From positions 6,857 to 70,856 of the forward strand of contig NZ_JAYGHW010000040.1 in assembly GCF_034932185.1 (NCBI RefSeq): DNA of 64,000 bases. Reading direction: 5' to 3'. This document shows, piece by piece, positions 25,715 through 34,110 of the stretch (position 1 is the stretch's first letter; the number at the start of each line of letters is the position of its first letter). The stretch comes from Spirulina sp034932185. GTDB taxonomy: Bacteria > Cyanobacteriota > Cyanobacteriia > Cyanobacteriales > Spirulinaceae. The notes below the pieces were generated by a model that worked only from the letters and a program-made list of their open reading frames with translations, was not told the DNA's origin and did no database searches. Made by a program: the position numbers and the translations under genes.

Positions 25715-27721
25715 ATGCGGCTCGGCAGGTTTCCCCATGCCCGCCTGATTCTCTGGTTAGGCGTATTAATAATTAGTTGTCTGATCCCTGTCCAGGCTCA
25801 ACTTCAAGGGCAACCACAGATCACTTTCGTCCCCCTCACCCAAAACTGGCAATACCACTGGGATACCATCGAACCCACGCCGCAACCCTCAACGGATCCG
25901 CAAGTTTGGCAGGCGATCGCCCCTCCCCAACGGCTCACTGTCCCCCGTGGAGCGGAAATTTTGTGGTTATCGATTCCATTACCAGAGGAGCGATCGCCCT
26001 TCCCTGCCCTCTATTTCCAAGGCATTCCCCACATCCTCGAAGCCTACATCAACGGGGAAGTCGTCTATCTTTTCGATGAACTCACCCCCGAAAAGACACT
26101 CAAACACAAAGAAGGGGAATTTCCGATTATTGCCCTTCAGCCAGAACACCATGGCCAAACCCTATTGATTCGTAGTTATGTCGCTGATCAATCCCTAATC
26201 AGCTTGGGATACGATGGGCAATTACTCTACGGCGAAAACCCTCACCTTTTTCGCAAATTAATCCGGCAAGATAGCATTCGGTTGAGCCTCGGATTCTTCT
26301 TTATTACCTGCGGTTTTTTTCCTTTGGTGATCAGTTTATTTCGCCAAACAGATTCGATCTATGGCTCCTTTAGTTTCGTCGCCTACCTAATTGGCATTTA
26401 TACCATTAGCACAACCCAAATTATTCGCCTCCTCTTTGACTACAGCATCCTCTGGACATTTATTCATCACGGCGTATTTCACCTCTTACCCGTCAGCCTT
26501 GGGTTCTTCTTTGAGCACGTTTTTGGCATGGGGCCGAAAAAGTTAATTCGGCGGTTGTGGCAAATTCATTTATTTTATGCCCCCCTAGCCTTGCTCCTCG
26601 CCGGTACTGAAATCATCACTTGGCAAACCGCTGCATTTCCCACGCAAATGGGTGCGTTGTTCACAGCATCGGTGATTATTTTTGCCGCGATTTGGAAGGC
26701 TAGCAAAGGCAACCGAGAAGCCAAGGCATTGTGTTTGGGGTTGGCTTTATTTTTATCCTGTACGATGTACGACATTCTCAACCATCTCTATCATCTTTTT
26801 CCCTGGCCCTTTCAACTCTATCCCTGGGGAATGTTATTCTTTTTAATCTGTTTAGCATTTATTTTGGAGCGGCGCTTTATCGAAGCCCAAAACCATCTGA
26901 AGGCTTATGCCCATGCGTCGGATCGCTTTGTTCCCCATGAATTTCTGCAATTCCTCGGCAAAACGAGCATTATTGATGTGCAGTTGGGGGATCAGGTGGA
27001 GCAGGAAATGACGGTACTGTTCTCTGATATTCGTTCCTTTACGAGTATTTCCGAAAGTATGCCTCCGGAGCGGAATTTTAATTTCCTCAATGCCTATTTA
27101 AAAAAAGTGAGTCCGGCGATTCGGGAGCATGGCGGCTTTATTGATAAATATATTGGTGATGCGGTGATGGCGCTGTTTCCCCAGCGGGTAGAAGATGCGG
27201 TGGGGGCGGCGATCGCCATGCAAACTGCCCTCTATACCTTCAATCAAGAAATCCGCGCCGAAGGCTACCCCGCCATCAATATTGGCATTGGTCTCCATCG
27301 AGGCAAGCTGATGCTGGGAACCATTGGCGAAGAAGAGCGGATGGAGACAACGGTAATTGCTGATGCGGTAAATTTAGCGTCTCGTTTGGAAGAATCCACA
27401 AAACGCTACGGGGCCAATTTGATCATTACCCAAAAAACCCTCAATGCCATGGCCGACCCTGAACAAGTGGCTTGGCGCTATTTGGGAAAAATCTTTGTTA
27501 AAGGGAAAAAAGAATCGGTGGAAATTTGCGAAATTTATGAATCTGATCCCCCAGCGTTAAAGGCGTTTAAAACGGAAACGCGATCGCAATTTGAGCAGGG
27601 CATTCACCTGTATGATCAAGGGGACATTGAGGCGGCCGCGCATATTTTTAAAACCCTTTGGGAAAGAAATCCTGAAGACACGGTAACGCACCTTTGTTTA
27701 TTACGGTGTAAGCATCTCTAA
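25715..27721 (+). CDS. Membrane class III adenylate/guanylate cyclase with 7TMR-DISM-like sensor
   Basis: A 668-residue receptor cyclase. An N-terminal signal-like helix (LILWLGVLIISCLIPVQAQL) is followed by a periplasmic beta-rich domain (to about 185) resembling 7TMR-DISM extracellular modules, then seven hydrophobic helices (about 190-395), and the cyclase domain (about 430-600): VLFSDIRSFTSISESM with the metal aspartates, FIDKYIGDAVMALFP, GIGLHRGKLMLGTIGEEERM and ADAVNLASRLEESTKRYG. The lysine and aspartate at base-recognition positions favour ATP, hence cAMP. A TPR-like tail ends the protein. ATG 25715, with GAGGA 9 bases upstream, is preferred to TTG 25697. Confidence 0.87.
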   Translation: MRLGRFPHARLILWLGVLIISCLIPVQAQLQGQPQITFVPLTQNWQYHWDTIEPTPQPSTDPQVWQAIAPPQRLTVPRGAEILWLSIPLPEERSPFPALYFQGIPHILEAYINGEVVYLFDELTPEKTLKHKEGEFPIIALQPEHHGQTLLIRSYVADQSLISLGYDGQLLYGENPHLFRKLIRQDSIRLSLGFFFITCGFFPLVISLFRQTDSIYGSFSFVAYLIGIYTISTTQIIRLLFDYSILWTFIHHGVFHLLPVSLGFFFEHVFGMGPKKLIRRLWQIHLFYAPLALLLAGTEIITWQTAAFPTQMGALFTASVIIFAAIWKASKGNREAKALCLGLALFLSCTMYDILNHLYHLFPWPFQLYPWGMLFFLICLAFILERRFIEAQNHLKAYAHASDRFVPHEFLQFLGKTSIIDVQLGDQVEQEMTVLFSDIRSFTSISESMPPERNFNFLNAYLKKVSPAIREHGGFIDKYIGDAVMALFPQRVEDAVGAAIAMQTALYTFNQEIRAEGYPAINIGIGLHRGKLMLGTIGEEERMETTVIADAVNLASRLEESTKRYGANLIITQKTLNAMADPEQVAWRYLGKIFVKGKKESVEICEIYESDPPALKAFKTETRSQFEQGIHLYDQGDIEAAAHIFKTLWERNPEDTVTHLCLLRCKHL

Positions 27722-27764
27722 CCCAGGGGAGGGGCGGCCACACGATGAACGGGGCGATCGCCCT

Positions 27765-29357
27765 TTAACGCAATGCCACCAACTCCTTACGGATGCTCTC
27801 CCCTGTCCCATCAATGGGGGCGCTCAAAGCTGCTTCTAGGGGGGCTTTGCCGAGCCGCTCTTCGAGAATAGCCATCACCTCCCGGCCAAAATCATGAGGG
27901 TTGCGTTGCCAAGCCTGAAGGCAGACTTCCCCAAAAAACGATCCTAAGGGTTCTGGATTCCAGAGCAATTTTCGCGCTGTCCAGGGCATCACACTCATGG
28001 GATCATAATCGGGTTTTAAAATCCCTTGATTGAGGGCGTAACCTTCTAAATGGGTGTGGGGTTGTAGCCCGATAAAGAAGATCGCTGGCTCTACTTTATC
28101 TGCGCCAAAAATGGCTTCTAATTCCCGATGGTAGGCAATGGTTTGGCGGATCGTTTCGTGGGTTTCGTCGATGACATTAAAGGAGTAATTCACGGAAACG
28201 AGGGCATCAAATCCCGCTGCCCGCAGATCGCGACAATTTTGTAAGACGGTGCGCAGGTTATAGCCCATGCGCATTTTGCGCACTAATTCTTGGGAGCCGC
28301 TGGTGATGCCAATTTCAAAATAGTTCATCCCCGTTTGCACCATCAGATCGCAGAGTTGGGGCGTGAGGTTATCGGCACGAATATAGGCGGCCCAATGGAT
28401 ATCGGTCATGCCAGAGGCGACAATTTTTTCTAATAATTCTACGGCATCATCAATGTAGCGGCGGGCGGGGATAAATTGGGCATCGGTAAACCAGAAGTTA
28501 CGAATGCCGCGATTGTAAAGCTGCTGCATTTCTTTCACCACTTCATCGGCGGGGTTAATGCGCACCTGTTTGCCTTCGACGACGGTATAGACGCAATAAC
28601 AGCAGTTGTGGGGACAGCCGCGCTTGGTTTGCACGCCGATATAGAAGTCATCGGTTTGCAAATAGTAGTCAAATTCGGGCCAAATTTGGGCGATGTAGTC
28701 GTAGTTGCAGGCGGTTTTTTCGAGGGGGGTGGGGGCTTCGTGGATGAGGCGATCGCGCGGTGTGGTTTCGCCAATGCGGTAGCAGCGTTCGTCGGCAATG
28801 GATTGCCCCCGGATCAGTTTTTCGAGGAGGGTTTCTCCTTCGCCCACGGAAATAATTGTGCCTTTGGGGAAGCGGTGTTGCATCTGTTCATAGAACACAC
28901 TCACCGCGCCGCCCCCGACGACGGCGTAGGCTTCGGGGTTGTAGCGTTGCGATCGCGCCAATCCTCGGCGGATCAATCGCTGATTGCGCCACAGTTCCCC
29001 ATAGTAGGCGGATGTGACTTTCAGCCCCCCCAATGCACCCCGGAGGCGGACGAGGGGATTTTTGGCGTAGTAAAACTCAAAGGCGTTTTGCAGAGGGTTG
29101 CCGCCCCGGCCGCCCACGGGGGCATAGATCTGAATATCCCGCCAGGAAAAGACGAGGAGGGTGGGCTGAAACTGGTCTATGACGGTATCGAGGGCCTGAT
29201 CGAATTCCAGGGGGGGGACAGTTCCGAGGTCAAAGATGCGCTGCTGGATGTGGGGGAAGCATTTATGGATATGGTCGGCGAGGTACACTGCGCCAATGGG
29301 GAAGATGGGGTTACAGGGGAGGCGGACGTAGAGGATTTTGGCTGAGGTGCTGTTCAT
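27765..29357 (-). CDS. B12-binding-type radical SAM protein (PSII high-light acclimation family)
   Basis: A 530-residue protein with an N-terminal cobalamin-binding-like Rossmann region (about 1-200) and a radical SAM core. The cluster-binding motif is CPHNCCYC (CX3CX2C), preceded by FYIGVQTKRG; GIRNFWFTDAQFIPARRY and GMNYFEIGITSGSQELVRKM follow. It matches the cyanobacterial family annotated as photosystem II high light acclimation radical SAM protein; the substrate is not known to me. ATG 29357 is preferred to GTG 29393. Its 5' end is part of a sequence duplicated about 1.2 kb away (30551 onward). Confidence 0.85.
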   Translation of the reverse strand: MNSTSAKILYVRLPCNPIFPIGAVYLADHIHKCFPHIQQRIFDLGTVPPLEFDQALDTVIDQFQPTLLVFSWRDIQIYAPVGGRGGNPLQNAFEFYYAKNPLVRLRGALGGLKVTSAYYGELWRNQRLIRRGLARSQRYNPEAYAVVGGGAVSVFYEQMQHRFPKGTIISVGEGETLLEKLIRGQSIADERCYRIGETTPRDRLIHEAPTPLEKTACNYDYIAQIWPEFDYYLQTDDFYIGVQTKRGCPHNCCYCVYTVVEGKQVRINPADEVVKEMQQLYNRGIRNFWFTDAQFIPARRYIDDAVELLEKIVASGMTDIHWAAYIRADNLTPQLCDLMVQTGMNYFEIGITSGSQELVRKMRMGYNLRTVLQNCRDLRAAGFDALVSVNYSFNVIDETHETIRQTIAYHRELEAIFGADKVEPAIFFIGLQPHTHLEGYALNQGILKPDYDPMSVMPWTARKLLWNPEPLGSFFGEVCLQAWQRNPHDFGREVMAILEERLGKAPLEAALSAPIDGTGESIRKELVALR

Positions 29358-29567
29358 AGGGCTTGGGTTCTGGCTGGAGCCGGTTAGCGGCACGTTTGCT
29401 GAGAATATTTTACATATCTTAACGAGTTTTGCCTTCTACGGTCATATTGGGTATAGTAATAATGCCCTAAAATAGAACGTACCCTTCCTGAGATGACTGT
29501 ATCTAGGTACTGGCTAAAACATTTTTCAGTACAAATAAACTATTTTATCGACAGATAATCTGTTGCG
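29331..29567 (+). repeat. Direct repeat copy A: radical SAM 5' end plus hsdM 5' end
   Basis: This segment covers the first codons of the radical SAM gene (antisense), the intergenic spacer, and a degraded hsdM start. It is clearly homologous to 30551-30820 (copy B); the first 60 bases differ at only 3 positions by hand count. Copy B has about 35 extra bases in the spacer. The region between the copies carries a YgiT-type gene and a Uma2 gene. Confidence 0.9.
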
Positions 29568-29617
29568 AAGTACATTACGAAGCCGTTTAAGTATTTGGAG
29601 AATGTTGTGGGGGTGGA
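29472..29617 (+). pseudogene. hsdM remnant with internal deletion and frameshift
   Basis: Bases 29472-29567 match the first 90 or so bases of hsdM (30725 onward), but ATG reads ATA and one base is inserted after codon 4 of the MTVS start (CTAGGTACT against CTAATACT). At 29565-29567 (GCG) the sequence jumps to the hsdM 3' region: 29566-29617 matches 32659-32710, ending GGAGAATGTTGTGGGGGTGG. About 1.8 kb of hsdM is missing. It cannot encode a methylase. Confidence 0.85.
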
Positions 29618-29642
29618 TCGATGCTCGAAGGGGGAAAATTTA

Positions 29643-29882
29643 ATGTTTAAATGCCACGTTTGCGGTTCAGAAGAGGCTCATTCAGAGTCTATCAGCGAAG
29701 TTCTTAATATTCAGGGAAAGTTTTATTTAGTGGAAAATATTCCGGCTATGGTTTGTTCTCGTTGTGGTGAGGAGGTGTTCAGTCGAGAAACCACTGAGCG
29801 GGTTCGCGTGATGTTAAATCAAGAAACTGCGCATGTTCGTTCTATTCCTTTGGAGGTATTTTCCTATGATGATGTTCTTTAG
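29643..29882 (+). CDS. YgiT-type zinc-finger protein (MqsA N-terminal domain-like)
   Basis: A 79-residue protein with two CxxC pairs (MFKCHVCGSEE and VCSRCGEEVFS) that would bind one zinc, as in the N-terminal domain of MqsA/YgiT antitoxins. The strand pattern GKFYLVENIPAMVCSRCGEEV is typical. There is no C-terminal helix-turn-helix, so it is the short type usually found beside a small toxin gene of the DUF4258 kind. No such toxin is seen next to it, which makes it an orphan. GGGGGAA precedes ATG 29643. It is flanked by two hsdM 3'-end fragments. Confidence 0.75.
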   Translation: MFKCHVCGSEEAHSESISEVLNIQGKFYLVENIPAMVCSRCGEEVFSRETTERVRVMLNQETAHVRSIPLEVFSYDDVL

Positions 29883-29884
29883 GT

Positions 29885-29940
29885 CTTTGGAAAATGTGGT
29901 GGGGGCGGTTGGAGCAGAGGTTACTATGAAAAGGTTTTTT
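29885..29940 (+). pseudogene. Second hsdM 3'-end fragment
   Basis: Bases TTTGGAAAATGTGGTGGGGG (29886-29905) equal hsdM 32686-32705, and after about 10 extra bases AGAGGTTACTATGAAAAGG parallels hsdM AGAGGTTAATTTTAATAAGG. It is a short decayed copy lying between the YgiT-type gene and the Uma2 gene. Confidence 0.65.
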
Positions 29941-29959
29941 TGAATATTTGGAGGTTGAG

Positions 29960-30565
29960 ATGATTGCTCTTAAGGAATGTTTACCGAATTTCACGCCTGA
30001 AGAGTATTTTGCATGGGAGGAATTACAGTTAGAACGTCATGAGTATATTGATGGCAAGGTTTATGGGATGAGTGGCGGCACGGTTGATCATGGGAATATT
30101 GCTGGAAATTTTCTGGCTTTGCTGAAGGTGCATTTGCGGGGGAGTGGTTGTAGGACGCTCAATTCTGATTGTCGGGTGGCTATTGTGGAGGCGGCTAAGT
30201 ATGTTTATCCGGATCTGAGTGTGACTTGTGATGAGCGGGATCGGGTGACAAGTCAATATATTACTTATCCTTGTTTGGTTGTTGAGGTGTTGTCGCCTGG
30301 TACGGAGGCTTATGACCGGGGGCAAAAGTTCAAAATGTATCGCCGTAATCCTTGTTTGCAAGAGTATGTTTTGGTTAGTGTGGATGTGATGGAGATCGAG
30401 TTATTCCGTAGGACTGAAGGGGGTGATTGGCGGATTATTAATTATCAAGAGGGGGATGTGGTTGAGCTAAGGAGTGTTGGTTTTTCTTGTCGGATTGAAG
30501 AGGTTTATGATGATGTTTTATTCAATCTACCAATATCCCCCGGAGTTACAGAGGATTTTGGCTGA
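29960..30565 (+). CDS. Uma2 family (DUF820) putative restriction-endonuclease-fold protein
   Basis: A 201-residue protein of the Uma2/DUF820 family, very expanded in cyanobacteria and predicted to have a PD-(D/E)xK nuclease fold; the cellular role is unknown. Key parts are FTPEEYFAWEELQLERHEYIDG, the active-site aspartate in YVYPDLSV, and VVEVLSPGTEAYDRGQKFKMY. ATG 29960 has GGAGG 6 bases upstream. The last four codons (EDFG) and the stop lie in repeat copy B, the duplicated antisense start of the radical SAM gene, so the original C-terminus may be lost. Codon use is strongly G/T rich, like hsdM. Confidence 0.85.
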   Translation: MIALKECLPNFTPEEYFAWEELQLERHEYIDGKVYGMSGGTVDHGNIAGNFLALLKVHLRGSGCRTLNSDCRVAIVEAAKYVYPDLSVTCDERDRVTSQYITYPCLVVEVLSPGTEAYDRGQKFKMYRRNPCLQEYVLVSVDVMEIELFRRTEGGDWRIINYQEGDVVELRSVGFSCRIEEVYDDVLFNLPISPGVTEDFG

Positions 30566-30820
30566 GGTGCTGTTCATAGGGCTTGGGTTCTAGGTGGAGC
30601 CGGTTAGGGGGGCGATCGCTGAGAATATTTTACAAATCTTAACGATTTATGGCAGATTGATCGGTGTATTTCAACAAGTTTTGCATTCTACAGTCATACT
30701 GGGTATAGTTGATGATGCCCTGAAATGGAACGTACCCTTCCTGAGATGACTGTATCTAATACTGGCCAAAACATTCTACAGTACGAATCAACTATTTGGT
30801 CAACGGCTGATCTATTGCGG
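30551..30820 (+). repeat. Direct repeat copy B: duplicated radical SAM 5' end leading into intact hsdM
   Basis: It begins GAGGATTTTGGCTGAGGTGC, the antisense of the radical SAM N-terminus, with the same spacer as copy A plus about 35 extra bases, then the real hsdM start. It supplies the Uma2 stop codon. It marks the right edge of a duplicated block. Confidence 0.9.
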
Positions 30821-32830
30821 GGCTGTGGCATTAAGGAATCGGAATGGCCGTCCTATATGATGCCGTTTTTTGCTTTGGTGATGATTGAGAGCCGTCTGCT
30901 GAGGATGTTTGATGAGCTTAAGGCGGAATTGGGGCAAGTGATGCTCAATGAGATTGATGCAGATGAACTAATCAGTTTGATTCAGGATAGGGGGCAAGGG
31001 TACAACGCTTGTATTTTTGAGAAGCACCAGACCTTAAAAGACATTTGCCAGAATGATAAGGCTTTTGATATAGATTTTGATGGTTATCTGAAGGGGTTTG
31101 ATGGGGAAACGAAGGATTTGTTGGGGGTGGATGTCTCTGAGGGGGAGAAGTTTCTCGATATTAAAGGGGTGATCGCTAAGTTGAAGGCGAAGAAGGTGCT
31201 GTTTAGCTATGTGAAGGCGTGGAGCGGCATTGATCTGAAGCCGTTTAATAACTCTGACATCACGACGCTTGAGGAACATATCAAACGCCGTTGGGCGGAT
31301 ATTTCGGCGGAAACGGCGGGGGAACAGTACACGCCGGATGATGTGATCGCGCTGATTGCGGAGATTATCGCGGCTAAGATTGAGGATTCGGATCGGCTGT
31401 TGAAGATTTATGACTGTACCTGTGGGGGTGGAAACCTGTTGTTTGGGGTGGAAGATCGCATTAAGGAGAAGGTGAGTCGCTTAACTCAGACGTTTGGGCA
31501 GGACTGGAATGATGCGTTATACGCTTTAGCCAAGATTGAAAGTCGGTTTCGGGTGGATTCTAAGATTGAGCATGGCAATACGTTGACGGATGATAAGTTT
31601 TTTGATGATGCGTTTGATGTGGTGATTGCAAATCCGCCCTATGGGGTGGACTGGAAGGGTTTTCAGAAGGATATCCGCAATGATAAGACGCAGCGTTTTC
31701 ACCATTTACCCTCAACGGAAGATGGACAGTTGTTGTTTATGCAACACTTGATCTCAAAGATGAGTGTTACGGGTATGGGGGTGGTGGTTCACAATGGTTC
31801 GACGTTGTTTAGTGGGGATGCGGGATCGGCGGAAAGTAATATCCGTAAGTGGATGTTAGATCAGGATTTGGTGGAAGCGATAATTCAGTTGCCGACGGAT
31901 GAGTTTTTTAACACGGGCATTTATACTTATTTGTGGGTGTTGAATCAGCGCAAACCTGATGAGCGGAAGGATCGAGTGATGTTGATTAATGCGAGTGAAA
32001 AGTTTAAGCCTTTGAAGAAAAATAAAGGCAAGAAGAGAAAGGCAATTGATGAGGTGAGCCGGTTGGAGATTGTGGAGACGTTGGAGCAGTGGGCTGATCA
32101 TGATTATGCCAGGGTGTTTGATAAGGAGTTTTTCTATTTTAATAAGCAGGGGATTATGCTCACGAATGTGGATGAGCAGGGTAGAACGTTTGCGGATCGG
32201 CTGAAGGATGGCAAAAAGGGTCTGAAGCTTAAGCCGATTCAGTTGGAGAATGGGGAACGGGTGTTAAGGGAGTTTACGATATTTGATCCGCCGGAGCCTA
32301 AGACGGCGGAGGATGTGGATAACTGGAGGGGGTTGGAGCAATATTTTTTGGAGGAGATTAAGCCGTTTATTAGTTCGTTGGATTACAAGGAGCAGCCGTT
32401 AGTCATTACAACGGAAAAGGCTTTATATTACTTTGATGCGGATCAGGAAACGCTGATTAAGGAGGCGTTGGGTAAGCGGGAGGCGTTGGGCTGTGGGAAG
32501 ATTGTGGTGAAGTCTGTGTTTAAGAAGGGGACGAAAAGTAAGCCGGAATGTATTGTGATCACGGTGGAGTTAACGCCGGATTATCAGAAGGATTATGAGA
32601 TTATTCCTTATCATCGGGATGGGGATGAGAATCGGGCGGCAATTGAGGCGTTTATGGCGAAGTATATTACAAAGCCGTTTGAGTATTTGGAAAATGTGGT
32701 GGGGGTAGAGGTTAATTTTAATAAGGTGTTTTATAAGCCGGAACAGTTGCGGAGTGTGGAAAAAATATATAGCGAAATTTTAGAGTTAGACCAAAACCTT
32801 AAAAGGCTTGAAAAGGAGTTTGAACTATGA
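30725..32830 (+). CDS. hsdM: Type I restriction-modification system methyltransferase subunit
   Basis: A 701-residue N6-adenine methylase of a type I restriction-modification system. An N-terminal helical domain (STADLLRGCGIKESEWPSYM) precedes the methylase core: TPDDVIALIAEII, the AdoMet-binding IYDCTCGGGNLLFGV, and catalytic NPPYGVDW (NPPY). A glycine/lysine-rich C-terminal part follows. It may start at ATG 30725 or ATG 30746 (MTVSNTGQN); in the decayed copy upstream only the second ATG is kept. The stop overlaps the hsdS start (ATGA). Base composition is strikingly G over C on this strand, unlike hsdS and hsdR. Confidence 0.93.
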   Translation: MERTLPEMTVSNTGQNILQYESTIWSTADLLRGCGIKESEWPSYMMPFFALVMIESRLLRMFDELKAELGQVMLNEIDADELISLIQDRGQGYNACIFEKHQTLKDICQNDKAFDIDFDGYLKGFDGETKDLLGVDVSEGEKFLDIKGVIAKLKAKKVLFSYVKAWSGIDLKPFNNSDITTLEEHIKRRWADISAETAGEQYTPDDVIALIAEIIAAKIEDSDRLLKIYDCTCGGGNLLFGVEDRIKEKVSRLTQTFGQDWNDALYALAKIESRFRVDSKIEHGNTLTDDKFFDDAFDVVIANPPYGVDWKGFQKDIRNDKTQRFHHLPSTEDGQLLFMQHLISKMSVTGMGVVVHNGSTLFSGDAGSAESNIRKWMLDQDLVEAIIQLPTDEFFNTGIYTYLWVLNQRKPDERKDRVMLINASEKFKPLKKNKGKKRKAIDEVSRLEIVETLEQWADHDYARVFDKEFFYFNKQGIMLTNVDEQGRTFADRLKDGKKGLKLKPIQLENGERVLREFTIFDPPEPKTAEDVDNWRGLEQYFLEEIKPFISSLDYKEQPLVITTEKALYYFDADQETLIKEALGKREALGCGKIVVKSVFKKGTKSKPECIVITVELTPDYQKDYEIIPYHRDGDENRAAIEAFMAKYITKPFEYLENVVGVEVNFNKVFYKPEQLRSVEKIYSEILELDQNLKRLEKEFEL

Positions 32831-34107
32831 AATTTTACAGGTATCAAACTTATAAACAAAGTGGTATTCCGTGGCTGTATAAAATTCCCGAACACTGGCA
32901 AGTTAAACGAGCTAAATCGATTTTCAAGAAAATGTCTCGCTCTGTATCAGATCAGGACAAGATAATTACCGTTTTTCGAGATGGAGAAGTGACATTACGA
33001 GAAAATCGACGTGAAACTGGATTTACAAACGCATTTGAAGAAATGGGGTATCAAGGCTTAAAAAAAGGCGATTTGGTTTTTCATGCTATGGATGCTTTCG
33101 CCGGAGCTATTGGAGTGTCTGACTCTGATGGCAAGGCAACTCCTGAATACCTAGTTTATACGCCTATAGATAAAAGTAAAATTTATATTCCATTCTATGG
33201 TCTCCTTTTCCGTCAAATGGCATTATCAGGATTTGTGTTAGCTCTAGGGAAAAGTGTTAGAGAGCGTTCCCCTAGATTCAAACATACAAAATTCATGACT
33301 TTGGATGTCCCTATCCCCCCTGTAGAAGAACAAAAAGAGATCGCCCACTACCTCGACACCAAAACCGCCCAGATTGATCGCAAAATTGACCTGCTCACCC
33401 AAAAAGCGCAACGCTATGAGGAATTGAAAAGGGCGATCGTCAACGAAACCGTTACACGCGGTCTTGATAAATCCGTACCGATGAAAGATAGTGGCATCGA
33501 TTGGATAGGCGAAGTTTCTGAACATTGGGAAGTCAAACGCTTAAAAGACATAGCTTGTCAAAGTAAAGAAAAAAATGGAAATAACCCTATTGGTGAAATG
33601 CTTTCAGTCTCCGGGTATCGAGGTATCGAATTCAAAAAATATGATGATGAGCTTAAAAAAAGAACTAATGATGAGTTGTCAGATTATAGAGTTGTTCGCC
33701 CTGGTCAATTAGTTGTAAATACTATGTGGTTAAATTATAGAGGTATTGGAGTATCTAAACTTAGGGGCTATGTGAGTCCAGCTTACAGAGCCTATTTTTT
33801 AAATAAAACTACTTATGGTAATTTTATTCATTATTTGATGCGATCTGATCTTTATGTTTTTGGTTACTCTAAATATTTGCAAGGAATACGCCCTAATTCT
33901 CTTCAAATGAAAACAATTGATTTTGAGTGCCTTCCTATGCTTGTCCCTCCACTCCCTGAACAAAAAGCGATCGCCCACTACCTCGACACCAAAACCGCCC
34001 AAATTGACCAAATTATCCAAACCATCAACACCCAAATCGAAAAACTCAAAGAACTCCGCAAAACCCTGATCAACGACATTGTAACTGGAAAAATAAAGGT
34101 GGCCTAA
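32827..34107 (+). CDS. hsdS: Type I restriction-modification system specificity subunit
   Basis: A 426-residue subunit that sets the bipartite DNA target of the HsdM/HsdR complex. Two target-recognition domains are visible, opening with SGIPWLYKIPEHWQVKRAKS (about residue 12) and SGIDWIGEVSEHWEVKRLKD (about 222), each closed by a long coiled-coil spacer (EEQKEIAHYLDTKTAQIDRK, PEQKAIAHYLDTKTAQIDQI). The two halves differ in the variable part, so the target is asymmetric. The spacers are almost identical in DNA (33328-33377 and 33958-34007), allowing recombination. The start overlaps the hsdM stop; hsdR begins 3 bases after the hsdS stop. Confidence 0.93.
   Translation: MKFYRYQTYKQSGIPWLYKIPEHWQVKRAKSIFKKMSRSVSDQDKIITVFRDGEVTLRENRRETGFTNAFEEMGYQGLKKGDLVFHAMDAFAGAIGVSDSDGKATPEYLVYTPIDKSKIYIPFYGLLFRQMALSGFVLALGKSVRERSPRFKHTKFMTLDVPIPPVEEQKEIAHYLDTKTAQIDRKIDLLTQKAQRYEELKRAIVNETVTRGLDKSVPMKDSGIDWIGEVSEHWEVKRLKDIACQSKEKNGNNPIGEMLSVSGYRGIEFKKYDDELKKRTNDELSDYRVVRPGQLVVNTMWLNYRGIGVSKLRGYVSPAYRAYFLNKTTYGNFIHYLMRSDLYVFGYSKYLQGIRPNSLQMKTIDFECLPMLVPPLPEQKAIAHYLDTKTAQIDQIIQTINTQIEKLKELRKTLINDIVTGKIKVA
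33328..33377 (+). repeat. hsdS central conserved-region repeat, copy 1
   Basis: This 50-base segment encoding EQKEIAHYLDTKTAQI differs at two positions from 33958-34007. The copies are direct repeats 630 bases apart flanking the second recognition domain. Confidence 0.95.
33958..34007 (+). repeat. hsdS distal conserved-region repeat, copy 2
   Basis: The second copy of the hsdS spacer repeat, 48 of 50 bases identical to copy 1. It contains a HIP1 octamer (GCGATCGC) where copy 1 reads GAGATCGC. Confidence 0.95.
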
Positions 34108-34110
34108 ATC

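Noticed and set aside
28476..29345. 289-codon frame antisense to the radical SAM gene
   Set aside because: It mirrors a confidently identified gene; composition is glycine/valine-rich in the way of shadow frames.
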